Position numbers and translations under genes: made by a program | The notes under the pieces: generated by a model | The model's input: only the letters and a program-made list of their open reading frames with translations | What the model was told of the DNA's origin: nothing | Databases searched by the model: none | Assembly (NCBI RefSeq): GCF_002934455.1 | Contig: NZ_PTIR01000003.1 | Span: 186,001-250,000, forward strand | Direction of reading: 5' to 3' | Source of the DNA: Trinickia symbiotica | GTDB lineage: Bacteria; Pseudomonadota; Gammaproteobacteria; Burkholderiales; Burkholderiaceae | Length of the DNA stretch: 64,000 bases | Shown: positions 1 to 7,849 of the stretch, in pieces | Position numbering within the stretch: the first letter of the stretch is position 1 | Layout of the letters: the number at the start of each line of letters is the position of its first letter

Positions 1-443
1 CGCTCGCGGCGTCGCATGGCGAGCGGCCCCATGTCGAGGCCATTGTGATCGCGCTTTGCGCGCCGGCCTTTGCGCATCTGAAAAGCGGCGACCCCGGGTG
101 GCGAAATTACCTGCGTCTGCTGACCCAGATTGGCTGCCTTCTGGAGCGCCCCGACCTCACTGCACCGTTCTATGACCAGTACGGGCCAGCCGCCGCGCGC
201 TACCGTGACGCCTTCGCCAAGGCCCTTCCCGGCGCGACGCGGGAAACCGTCGAACTGGTGCAGCATTTCGTCGAATCCGTGTTCCATCTGGTGCTCAACG
301 AGCTGTACGCGCAGGAAGCACGTTCCGGAACGCGCGCACTCGCCGCGTCGCATATCGAGCGCATGCGCACCTACTTGATCCGCTTCGCGGTTGGCGGCAT
401 CGAGGCGATGGTCGGCTCCGGATCAGCTCGACCGGGTTCCTGA
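1..443 (+). CDS. TetR-family transcriptional regulator, C-terminal part (cut by window edge)
   Basis: An open frame enters from the left edge (frame starting at base 3) and ends with TGA at 443, giving about 146 visible residues. The part seen is helical, lacks the N-terminal helix-turn-helix, and resembles the ligand-binding and dimerisation domain of TetR regulators. The HTH should lie to the left of the window. Its stop codon lies 3 nt before the -35 box of the operator-bearing promoter for the ferredoxin reductase. This position makes it the best candidate for the repressor that reads the GAACnnnGTTC operators found throughout the island. That link is inference. The family call rests on overall character rather than on a diagnostic motif. 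Confidence 0.6.
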   Translation, partial: LAASHGERPHVEAIVIALCAPAFAHLKSGDPGWRNYLRLLTQIGCLLERPDLTAPFYDQYGPAAARYRDAFAKALPGATRETVELVQHFVESVFHLVLNELYAQEARSGTRALAASHIERMRTYLIRFAVGGIEAMVGSGSARPGS

Positions 444-446
444 GCA

Positions 447-490
447 TTGACAGCGGCGGCGACGGTCGTTCAAAATATAGAACATCATTC
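447..490 (+). promoter_or_regulatory. Promoter plus operator for the ferredoxin reductase/ferredoxin genes
   Basis: A perfect -35 TTGACA (447-452), 18 nt, a weak -10 CAAAAT (471-476), 3 nt, then GAACATCATTC (480-490). The last block matches the island-wide palindrome GAACnnnGTTC with one mismatch in the right half. An operator immediately after the -10 box would cover the transcription start, which fits repression. Confidence 0.7.
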
Positions 491-550
491 ATAACAACTG
501 AGAACCATGGTGTGTCGTGCCCATGGTCGTGCGAGACGGAGTTCCGCTTC

Positions 551-1813
551 ATGACAGATGAAGACGCAGAAAACACCGCGCTGATCATTGGCGCGGGGCA
601 CGCGGCCGGCGAATGCGCGACCGCAATCCGCGAGCAAGGATGGGCGGGCCGCATCGTCATGGTGGGAGAAGAACCGCATTTGCCATATCAGCGCCCGCCG
701 CTGTCTAAGGCATTCTTGTCGGGCGAGTCGACCGTCGAGCAGCTTTATTTGAAACCGCAGGCGACTTACGACAAGGCGCGGGTCGAGTTCATCCCTAACA
801 CGCGCGCGCAGTGCATAGACCGTGCCGCCAAGCGGGTGACGCTCTCCAACGGCAGCGAAATCGGCTACACGAAGCTCGTGCTCGCGACGGGCGGCCGGGC
901 ACGGCGGCTGGCCTTGCCGGATATCGAAGCCATCGAGAAGCTGCAAAACTTTCACTACCTTCGTACGCTCGATCACGTCTCCCGCATCCGGAGCCAGTTC
1001 CATGCCGGCTCACGCCTGGTGATCATCGGCGGCGGATACATCGGCCTGGAAGTGGCCGCCGTCGCCGTGAAGCGCGGCCTTCAGGTCACCGTGCTCGAAG
1101 CATTGCCGCGCGTGCTCGCGCGCGTGACGGCGCCCGAGCTTTCCGCTTTCTACGAGAAGGTGCACCGCGAGGCGGGTGTCGACATCCGCACGAATGCGAT
1201 CGTGAGCGGATTCGAACTCGACGCGTCCGGCGACGCCGTGGCTGCGGTGCGCTGCGCGGACGGCACGCGCGTCGCCGCGGACCTGGTGATCGTCGGCGTG
1301 GGACTGGAACCTGCCACCGAGCTCGCGCAGCAAGCGGGTCTCGCCGTCGACAACGGCATTGTGGTCGACGAACACACGCGCACTTCCGATCCGGATATCT
1401 TCGCCGTCGGAGACTGCACGAATCACCCCAACCCATCGCTCGGCCGCCGTTTGCGTCTCGAATCGGTGCCCAATGCGCTGGAGCAGGCACGCACCGCGGC
1501 TGCGTCGTTGTGCGGCAAGGAGCGTGTTTACAACACCGTGCCGTGGTTCTGGTCCGATCAATACGATCTCAAGCTGAAGATGGTCGGCTTGTCCCAGGGC
1601 TATGACGAATTCGTCTTGCGCGGCAGTCCCGAAACCCGCTCTTTCTCGGCGTTTTATCTCAAGGACGGCGTGATGCTGGCCGCCGATACCGTGAGCCGCG
1701 CGCCGGAATTCATGCTGGCCAAGCGGTTCGTCGCCGAGAAAATTCCGGTCCGCGCGGCCGATCTCGCCGACGAATCGATTCCGTTGAAGAGTCTGCTGCC
1801 CCAGTCCAACTAA
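551..1813 (+). CDS. Putidaredoxin-reductase-like FAD/NADH ferredoxin reductase
   Basis: A 420-residue flavoprotein that would move electrons from NAD(P)H to the [2Fe-2S] ferredoxin encoded next to it, and from there to a P450 or oxygenase. It has an N-terminal FAD dinucleotide motif (GAGHAAGE, about residues 14-21), a second NAD-binding GGGYIG near residue 159, and the FAD-contacting AVGDC near residue 284. Length and layout match putidaredoxin reductase (CamA, 422 aa) and Rieske-oxygenase reductases. ATG 551 is chosen because the FAD motif then sits at the usual distance from the start and GGAG lies about 10 nt upstream. The frame is open further upstream to 512. The ferredoxin follows after 20 nt. 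The CYP101-like P450 it may serve is 25 kb away at 26725-27951. Confidence 0.9.
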   Translation: MTDEDAENTALIIGAGHAAGECATAIREQGWAGRIVMVGEEPHLPYQRPPLSKAFLSGESTVEQLYLKPQATYDKARVEFIPNTRAQCIDRAAKRVTLSNGSEIGYTKLVLATGGRARRLALPDIEAIEKLQNFHYLRTLDHVSRIRSQFHAGSRLVIIGGGYIGLEVAAVAVKRGLQVTVLEALPRVLARVTAPELSAFYEKVHREAGVDIRTNAIVSGFELDASGDAVAAVRCADGTRVAADLVIVGVGLEPATELAQQAGLAVDNGIVVDEHTRTSDPDIFAVGDCTNHPNPSLGRRLRLESVPNALEQARTAAASLCGKERVYNTVPWFWSDQYDLKLKMVGLSQGYDEFVLRGSPETRSFSAFYLKDGVMLAADTVSRAPEFMLAKRFVAEKIPVRAADLADESIPLKSLLPQSN

Positions 1814-1833
1814 CTTCCAAAGAGTCACAAGCC

Positions 1834-2154
1834 ATGCCGCTCATTCGATTCATACAGCCGGACGGGAACGAAGCCAGCGTGACCGCCAACGTCGGCGATT
1901 CAGTCATGCAAACCGCCGTGAATAACCAGATCCCCGGCATTCTCGGCGATTGCGGCGGCAGTTGCAGTTGCGCGACCTGTCACGCCTATGTCGACGAGGC
2001 GTGGGCCGGTCATATGCCGGCGGCCGAACCCTATGAGCTCGACATGCTCACCTGCGCGATGGACGTGCGCGAGAATAGCCGCCTGACGTGCCAGGTCTTC
2101 GTGACGCCGGAACTGGATGGGCTAGTGGTGCGTCTTCCCGGTTCGACCGCATAG
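1834..2154 (+). CDS. Putidaredoxin-like [2Fe-2S] ferredoxin
   Basis: A 106-residue adrenodoxin/putidaredoxin-type ferredoxin, nearly the same length as putidaredoxin. Cluster ligands are visible as C40, C46, C49 (pattern C-x5-C-x2-C) and C86 in SRLTCQ. The C-terminal TPELDGLVV block also matches putidaredoxin. Two features differ. There is an extra cysteine, C44, inside the cluster loop where putidaredoxin has alanine. The C-terminal tryptophan that helps putidaredoxin dock on P450cam is missing, the protein ending in PGSTA. It is co-transcribed with the reductase and probably donates electrons to the CYP101-like P450 or the Rieske oxygenase. The partner choice is inference. Confidence 0.92.
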   Translation: MPLIRFIQPDGNEASVTANVGDSVMQTAVNNQIPGILGDCGGSCSCATCHAYVDEAWAGHMPAAEPYELDMLTCAMDVRENSRLTCQVFVTPELDGLVVRLPGSTA

Positions 2155-2262
2155 AACGGCGGGCGCGCGCGCCGTTCCGAAGGCTTCAGCGCGGCTGAGC
2201 TGTCAACGCCGTTGCCGATCGAAGGCGGATCGGACAGCGTCGTTGACAAGCGAATAAACCCG

Positions 2263-2841
2263 CTACGGCGTGGTCGTCAATGCATCGATCGCGCGCTGCT
2301 CGCTCGCGCTCCAGAAGGTCGTCCACGTCGGAAAGCGGTGCGGAAGACGCGGCTGGTAGCGCTCGCCCTCATACTTGCCCGGCCAGTTTTGGAAGCGCGG
2401 CGCGCCAGGACGAGCCAGCCAGTCGGTCGAATACCAGTGCTGCTCGTCGCGCCGCTCGAAGTACCACTGCCCATCGCGGCGCACATAGTGATCGAAGTAG
2501 CAGATCGCCATCACCACCCAGGCGCCGTTGTCCTCATGCTCCGCCCGGCAATAGACGCTGCCGGTGGCGCGGTCGGCATCGATGAACTCGATCGCATGAC
2601 CGCAGATCTGATGGATGCTGCGATAGAAGCTGCGCAGGATGTGTTCGGAACTATAGAAGGCCTTAAGCGCCGCGCGTCCGACGCCCCATCGGCCGCAATT
2701 GACGTCCTCGGTAAACAACTGCACGAGGCTGTCGACGTCCCGCGAATCGACGGCGAGCGCGTATCGCATCGGCAGTTGTTGAATCGCGAGCTGGGCCTCG
2801 ATGCGCTCGATCCGAGCAATCAGTCCGGGATCGGTCGTCAT
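2263..2841 (-). CDS. SnoaL/NTF2-like protein
   Basis: A 192-residue protein with a SnoaL-like (NTF2 fold) layout: an N-terminal helical stretch with MRYALAVDSRDVDSL, then LFTEDVNCGRW, and beta strands carrying hydrophobic and aromatic residues. Family members include cyclases, isomerases, dehydratases and ring-hydroxylase beta-like proteins, so the reaction is not determined. It is the last gene of the long minus-strand operon. Its ATG overlaps the TGA of the preceding SDR by 4 nt (ATGA), so translation is probably coupled. A second SnoaL-like gene lies at 56613-57173. Confidence 0.75.
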   Translation of the reverse strand: MTTDPGLIARIERIEAQLAIQQLPMRYALAVDSRDVDSLVQLFTEDVNCGRWGVGRAALKAFYSSEHILRSFYRSIHQICGHAIEFIDADRATGSVYCRAEHEDNGAWVVMAICYFDHYVRRDGQWYFERRDEQHWYSTDWLARPGAPRFQNWPGKYEGERYQPRLPHRFPTWTTFWSASEQRAIDALTTTP

Positions 2842-3674
2842 GCGTGCCCCTCCGTGTTGCTAACGGCGGCCGCGGCTGAACGCGCACGGATTTCGTCCGC
2901 ATAGTAGGGCTGGTGCGAAAGCAGTCCGCCATCGACGTTGAACACCTGGCCCGTGACGAATGCCGCCTCGTCCGACGCGAGATAGACCACCGCATGGGCA
3001 ATGTCTTCGGGCTGTCCCAGGCGCGGCGTGAGATGGTGGCTCAGCATCATCTCGCCGGTTTCCCCCGCAAAGTACGCGCGGGTGACCGGCGTCACGATCA
3101 GGCCCGGCGCGATCGCGTTGCAGCGTATGCCCTCCTTGCCGTGTTGCGTGGCGATGTAGCGCGTCAGCGCCTCGATGCCGGCCTTGCAGACGCCGTAGGC
3201 GCTGTATCCGAGCGCGCCAGCTTGGGCCGCGCCTGACGACGTGTTGATGATCGATCCGCCGCCGCGAGCGCGCATGAGCGGCAACGCACGGCGCGCCGCG
3301 AGCATCGTGCCGCGCAGGTTGATCCGCATCGTGTCGTCCCACACCCCGACGTCCACAGCTTCGACCGCCGCATCGACGGTAGTGGAGAGCGACGTAGCGG
3401 CGGCATTGTTGTGCAGGATGTCGAGCCCGCCCCAGGTCCTCAGCGTGAGATCGAACAGTGCCTCGATGGAGTTTTCGTCGCCGATGTCGACTTGCGCGGC
3501 CACCGCTTTTCCCCCCGCGTCCCTGATGCGGCCGGCCTGTGCCTGCGCGCCTTCCAGATTGAGATCGGCGACCACCAGCAGTGCGCCCTCGTCCGCAAGC
3601 ATCGCGGCACATGCGGCGCCGATGCCGGACGCGGCCCCGGTCACGATCGCTATTTTGTCCTTGACACGCTCCAC
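2838..3674 (-). CDS. SDR-family oxidoreductase
   Basis: A 278-residue classical short-chain dehydrogenase. TGAASGIG near the start binds NAD(P), NNAA is the structural asparagine motif, and Ser (INTSS) plus YGVCK form the catalytic set. It ends with the usual FNVDGG block. It probably oxidises or reduces a hydroxy/keto group, perhaps a 3-hydroxyacyl-CoA or ring hydroxyl. A GTG start at 3674 is chosen because it places the nucleotide motif at the standard position and lies 25 nt after the upstream ACAD stop. An upstream start at 3752 would overlap that gene by 53 nt. It overlaps the SnoaL-like gene by 4 nt. Confidence 0.85.
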   Translation of the reverse strand: MERVKDKIAIVTGAASGIGAACAAMLADEGALLVVADLNLEGAQAQAGRIRDAGGKAVAAQVDIGDENSIEALFDLTLRTWGGLDILHNNAAATSLSTTVDAAVEAVDVGVWDDTMRINLRGTMLAARRALPLMRARGGGSIINTSSGAAQAGALGYSAYGVCKAGIEALTRYIATQHGKEGIRCNAIAPGLIVTPVTRAYFAGETGEMMLSHHLTPRLGQPEDIAHAVVYLASDEAAFVTGQVFNVDGGLLSHQPYYADEIRARSAAAAVSNTEGHA

Positions 3675-3699
3675 GTCCGTTTCGCTCCGTATCAGATTG

Positions 3700-4833
3700 T
3701 TATCGAGTCCGGCTGCTTGCCGCCAACCGGCCCAGATGGAAGTCGATGTCACCGAACATCTTTTCCATCATCGTCATCTTGCGGAAATAGTGGCCAACGG
3801 GATATTCCTCGGTGAGCCCCATGCCGCCGTGCAACTGGATTCCTTGCGCGCAGACGAAACGGTTCGCGCGTCCGGCAACCGCCTTGGCCGCGGAGACGAC
3901 ACGGCCGCGTTCATCCGCCGGCCGGTCGAGATGAGCAATGCCGCAATAGAGCATCGAGCGCGCTTCCTGCGTCGCCACGAACATCTCCGCCATGCGGTGC
4001 TGCAATGCCTGAAACTTGCCGATCGGTTGTCCGAACTGCGAACGCCCCTTGATATATTCGGACGTGATAGCCATCACGGCTTCCATCATGCCGAGGCTCT
4101 CGGCAACGCTCGCGAGGATGGCTAACTGCGTCGCCTCTGTGAGCACCTCGAGCGCGCGCTCCGGCCCGACGATCAGCGCATCGTCGCCCACCTCGACATT
4201 GCGCAGGTCGATATCGGCGGCGCGCGATCCGTCGAGCAGACGGTACGGCCGGCACGTCACACCGGCGGCGCGACGCTCGAGAAGGAAGACCCCCGCGCCT
4301 GGCGGCATGCCTTCGATTTGCGCGGTAACGAGTAGATGGTCGGCCGATGCGCCGGCGACAACCAGCGTCTTGGCCCCGTTGATCAGATAACCGGAGCCCG
4401 CCTTGCGCGCGTGGGTCTGCGCATGGCAGCCCACCTTGTAACGACTACCCGCTTCGCTATCCGCGAGAGAAAGCAGCAATTGTCCTTCGATCACCGCGGG
4501 TAGCAGCGCCTCCCGTTGTTCCTTCGCATCGCCGCGCTCGAGAATCGTTGCGCATAGCAGTGCCGTTTGCGCGACCGGCTCGAGCACCATCGCGCGCCCG
4601 AACGCCTCCATCAGGATCGCCATTTCCACAAACGAGCAGCCGAGCCCGCCGACGTCTTCCGGCAAGGTGAGCCCGAGCCAGCCAAGCTCGGCGTAGTCGC
4701 GCCAACGCTCGCGGCTGAAACCTTCTTCGCTCGCAGCGATCCGCCGTCGCGCTTCGAATCCATACTCCTGCTGGAGGTAGCGATCCACGCCATCCTTCAG
4801 CATTGATTGTTCTTCGGAAAAATTGAAGTCCAT
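3700..4833 (-). CDS. Acyl-CoA dehydrogenase, smaller subunit of a heteromeric pair (pair 1)
   Basis: A 377-residue FAD-dependent ACAD. It begins MDFNFSEEQSMLKDGVDRYL and contains RSQFGQPIGKFQALQHRMAE and QLHGGMGLTEEYPVGHYFRK, the FAD-binding helix and C-terminal blocks of the family. It lacks a YEGT-type C-terminal glutamate motif. It starts 2 nt after the stop of the larger ACAD, so the two are almost certainly co-translated. Such small/large pairs form alpha2beta2 ACADs in steroid side-chain and ring degradation (FadE26-27 and ChsE types). It would introduce a double bond in a bulky or branched acyl-CoA and pass electrons to EtfAB. Confidence 0.88.
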   Translation of the reverse strand: MDFNFSEEQSMLKDGVDRYLQQEYGFEARRRIAASEEGFSRERWRDYAELGWLGLTLPEDVGGLGCSFVEMAILMEAFGRAMVLEPVAQTALLCATILERGDAKEQREALLPAVIEGQLLLSLADSEAGSRYKVGCHAQTHARKAGSGYLINGAKTLVVAGASADHLLVTAQIEGMPPGAGVFLLERRAAGVTCRPYRLLDGSRAADIDLRNVEVGDDALIVGPERALEVLTEATQLAILASVAESLGMMEAVMAITSEYIKGRSQFGQPIGKFQALQHRMAEMFVATQEARSMLYCGIAHLDRPADERGRVVSAAKAVAGRANRFVCAQGIQLHGGMGLTEEYPVGHYFRKMTMMEKMFGDIDFHLGRLAASSRTR

Positions 4834-4835
4834 GG

Positions 4836-6041
4836 CTAGAGTCCGAATGCCAGCTTCGCAATGATGTTCTTCTGCACTTCGCGCGTACCGCCATAGACCG
4901 TGGATGCGCGCGCGATGAGGTAACCCGACGCTCGGCCGCCCACGTAGTCCGGCCAGTTGGGATCGACAGGCAAGCCTCCGCCGTCGTCGTCACCGTGATC
5001 GTCAAAGCGCATGGCGCGCGGCCCGAGCGCGTCGATTTGCAGTTGCGTCACCCGCTGTTGCATCTCGGAACCGCAAACCTTCAGCGCGGAGACGACGGCA
5101 TCGAGATTGCGCTCGCTCTTTTCCTCCGCGAGGATACGTAGCACGGACCATTCGAGCGCCATCAGGTCGGCCTCGACCTCTGCGATCTTGCGCGCGAATT
5201 CAGGCGTATCGATGAGCGGGACACCGTCCACGGTTTCCTTGGCCGCGATATCCTTCGCGCGCTGCAGCTCGCGCTTGTTGAAGTACAGGAATGCGCTGGT
5301 CGTGCGCTCCTTTTCGAGCAGGTACTTCGCATACGTCCAGCCCATGCCGGCCTCGCCGACGAGATGCGACTTCGGCACACGCACGTTCTCGAGGAACACC
5401 TCGTTCAAGCCCCGGCCGCCCTCGATCGAAACGATCGGGCGCACGGTGATGCCGGGCGTGTCCATCCTGACGAGCAGGAACGAAATGCCCCGCTGCGGCT
5501 TGACTGTCGTATCGGTTTTGACGAGAAAGAAGCCCCAATCGGCGATCGTGGCGTCGCTGGTCCAGATCTTCTGACCGTTGACGACGTACTCATCTCCGTC
5601 GAGAACGGCCGTGGTCCGCAAGCCGGCCAGATCGGAGCCTGCGTTAGGCTCGGAAAAGCCCTGGCACCAGAACTCGTCGCCGCGCAAAATCGGCTGCAGA
5701 AAACGCTGCTTCTGCCAATCCGAGCCAAACGCGATGATGACGGGCGCGACCATCTGCGTGGACTGCCAGCCGTAATCCATGGCGTCGGCGTGATACAGCT
5801 CTTCCATGAAAATGTGCTTGCGAAGCGCGCTCCAGCCGGTGCCGCCATGCTCGAGCGGCCAATGCGGCGCGCCCCAGCCGCGTTCGTACAGAATGCGTTG
5901 CCACCTGCGGATATCCTCGCGCGCCGGGGGATGCACGCCGACACGCCACCGGCGGGAAATGTCGGCAGGCGCATGTTCCTTGAAGAACTGTCTGACTTCC
6001 TGACGAAACGCTTCGTCTTCCTGACTATATTCGAAATGCAC
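4836..6041 (-). CDS. Acyl-CoA dehydrogenase, larger subunit of a heteromeric pair (pair 1)
   Basis: A 401-residue ACAD. It has WCQGFSEPNAGSDLAGLRT and VNGQKIWTSDA, the flavin and substrate loops of the middle beta domain. It ends with STVYGGTREVQKNIIAKLAFG, where the usual YEGT glutamate is replaced by glycine. This YGGT form recurs in all four large subunits of the window. It starts at GTG 6041 with AGGAG about 8 nt upstream. It sits directly upstream of the smaller partner with a 2-nt gap. One active site per heterodimer is expected from the characterised mycobacterial relatives. The acyl-CoA substrate is unknown. Confidence 0.88.
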   Translation of the reverse strand: MHFEYSQEDEAFRQEVRQFFKEHAPADISRRWRVGVHPPAREDIRRWQRILYERGWGAPHWPLEHGGTGWSALRKHIFMEELYHADAMDYGWQSTQMVAPVIIAFGSDWQKQRFLQPILRGDEFWCQGFSEPNAGSDLAGLRTTAVLDGDEYVVNGQKIWTSDATIADWGFFLVKTDTTVKPQRGISFLLVRMDTPGITVRPIVSIEGGRGLNEVFLENVRVPKSHLVGEAGMGWTYAKYLLEKERTTSAFLYFNKRELQRAKDIAAKETVDGVPLIDTPEFARKIAEVEADLMALEWSVLRILAEEKSERNLDAVVSALKVCGSEMQQRVTQLQIDALGPRAMRFDDHGDDDGGGLPVDPNWPDYVGGRASGYLIARASTVYGGTREVQKNIIAKLAFGL

Positions 6042-6083
6042 GGCTTGGCTCCTGAGGCTTTTTCGCGCGGGCGCACCCGCCTG

Positions 6084-6863
6084 TCATCGACCCTTGAAAG
6101 CCGGTGCGCGCTTCTCTCTCGCAGCCAGCCTGCCTTCCGCCGCGTCCTCCGAATTCACGGCGAGTGCGACCGCGTTGAGCTCTTGGGCGAGAAAATCTTC
6201 CATATTGCCGGTGTTCAACCGGAACAGCTGCTTCGTCAAGCCGAGCGAAAAGGTCGGCCCCGCGGCAAGCTCGCCGGCCAGTCTTAGCGCAGCGACATCG
6301 AGATTTTCGTCTTCGACAAGATGGCTTGCGAGGCCCATATCGAGCGCTTCCTTGCCGGTCAGCTTGCGATTCAGATACATGATTTCCTTGGCGCGAAATT
6401 CGCCGCAATGACGCGCGAGCAGATGCACCATGCCGCCTTCGGGCAACGTGGCGCGCATCAGGAATGCGGGAATGAACTGCGCCGTATCGGAAACGATCAG
6501 CTGGTCCGCGCACAGCGCGAAGCTCCATGCGATTCCCACGGCAACGCCGCGCACTGCCGCAACCATCGGCTTGTCGAGGTTATAGAGCCGCAGCGCGATC
6601 TTCTGATACACGGCCATCGAAGCGCGCGCATGCGACACGCTCATCGGCGGCGGCGCGGCCCCGCTGCCTTTGATGTCGGCGCCAGCGCAAAAAGCGCGGC
6701 CCGCGCCAGTCAGGATCACCGCGCGAATCTCGGGATCACGGTCGATGCGATCAAGGTGGCCGAGAATCAGCTCGAGCATCTCCGGCGTCAGTGCATTGAG
6801 CTTCTCAGGCCGGTTCAGGCACAGCGTCGCAACCGCGCCGTTCAATGTGAGTTCAACGTCCAT
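6084..6863 (-). CDS. Enoyl-CoA hydratase/isomerase family protein with altered active site
   Basis: A 259-residue crotonase-fold protein. The first oxyanion-hole segment AFCAGADIKG is normal. The second, GVAVGIAWSFALCAD, has serine where rat enoyl-CoA hydratase has Glu144, and the Glu164 position is also replaced (FIPAFLMRA). A glutamate is present nearby in TLPEGG. The fold and CoA binding are clear, but simple syn-hydration is doubtful. Isomerase, hydrolase or dehydratase activity is more likely. It lies in the Rieske/KstD operon between another crotonase and ACAD pair 1, with gaps of 42-48 nt. Confidence 0.82.
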   Translation of the reverse strand: MDVELTLNGAVATLCLNRPEKLNALTPEMLELILGHLDRIDRDPEIRAVILTGAGRAFCAGADIKGSGAAPPPMSVSHARASMAVYQKIALRLYNLDKPMVAAVRGVAVGIAWSFALCADQLIVSDTAQFIPAFLMRATLPEGGMVHLLARHCGEFRAKEIMYLNRKLTGKEALDMGLASHLVEDENLDVAALRLAGELAAGPTFSLGLTKQLFRLNTGNMEDFLAQELNAVALAVNSEDAAEGRLAAREKRAPAFKGR

Positions 6864-6911
6864 GATGTTCCGATCTACATTTGGGTTTGATTCGTCGCAT
6901 CGACGGACGGG

Positions 6912-7805
6912 TCAGCTTCCGCGAGCATGCAGGCGGATCATGCCATCGCCGAAGGGCTCGTCGCGGCGCTTGAGCGCTTCCTTGAGGCCCATCGCTTCCA
7001 TGTCCGCCTTGAACTGCGCGCGGCGCGGCCCCTGACTTTGGTGCGCCCGCGCGTCGTTCTCCACGGCAAGCCGCTGAAGCGTGCGCGAACCGGCCAGCTC
7101 GAGCCCGAGGTTGACGATGCGCTTGTTCGCCGCCAGCAGGTCGGCATCGACAAACGATAGCCGGCGCGCCAGCTCGCCCACTTCCGCTTCCAGTTGCTCC
7201 GCGGGCACGGCGTCCATGACGAGACCGATCTTCGCCGCATCGCGGCCCGTGAGCGAGTCACCGGATAGCAGCAGACGCTTCGCCCATTGCGGACCGACGT
7301 GATAGAACCACATCTGCGCGGGCGGCGACCCGTTCGCGCGCGTGGCGGGAAAGCCGATTCTCGCGTCGTCGGCGGCGATCACCATATCGCACGCGAGCGC
7401 GAGATCGGTGCCGCCGGCAAGACAATTGCCATGGACCTGCGCGATGATCGGCTTGTGAATTTCGGCCATCAGATTGACCGTTTCGGCTTGGCGCTCCATT
7501 GACCAGCAGTCGTCGTCGAAGCTGCGACTCGTGCCGCGATAGTCACCCGGGTCGACGGCTTCCGCCGCCCGATCCGAATACGTCGTCACGAGATCGTAGC
7601 CCGCGCAGAAGTCTCGCCCCGCTCCCGACAGCACGATCACGTTGACCGACTTCAGATCGTCGGCTTCGAGCAATGCCGCCTTGAGTTCCTGCAGAAGCGG
7701 ATTGTTGATGGCGTTGCGCTTGTCCGGGCGATTCAGCGTGATGCGCGCGATACGCTCGGCCACTTCGAACTGCACACACTCCGCACTCTTGAGCCATTTG
7801 GCCAT
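6912..7805 (-). CDS. Enoyl-CoA hydratase/isomerase family protein
   Basis: A 297-residue crotonase, about 40 residues longer than the family norm because of a C-terminal extension and an insertion after DFCAGYDLVTTY. The oxyanion-hole motifs are DFCAGYD and GNCLAGGTDLALACD. In the second, Asp replaces the classical Glu144. Probably it hydrates or isomerises a CoA thioester made by the neighbouring ligase and ACADs. It sits 44 nt downstream of the acyl-CoA ligase gene and is preceded by GAGAGAATC before the ATG. The exact reaction cannot be fixed from sequence. Confidence 0.82.
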   Translation of the reverse strand: MAKWLKSAECVQFEVAERIARITLNRPDKRNAINNPLLQELKAALLEADDLKSVNVIVLSGAGRDFCAGYDLVTTYSDRAAEAVDPGDYRGTSRSFDDDCWSMERQAETVNLMAEIHKPIIAQVHGNCLAGGTDLALACDMVIAADDARIGFPATRANGSPPAQMWFYHVGPQWAKRLLLSGDSLTGRDAAKIGLVMDAVPAEQLEAEVGELARRLSFVDADLLAANKRIVNLGLELAGSRTLQRLAVENDARAHQSQGPRRAQFKADMEAMGLKEALKRRDEPFGDGMIRLHARGS

Positions 7806-7849
7806 GATCGATTCTCTCTCAATAACGCCAGGGCGATTGCATTACGGCT

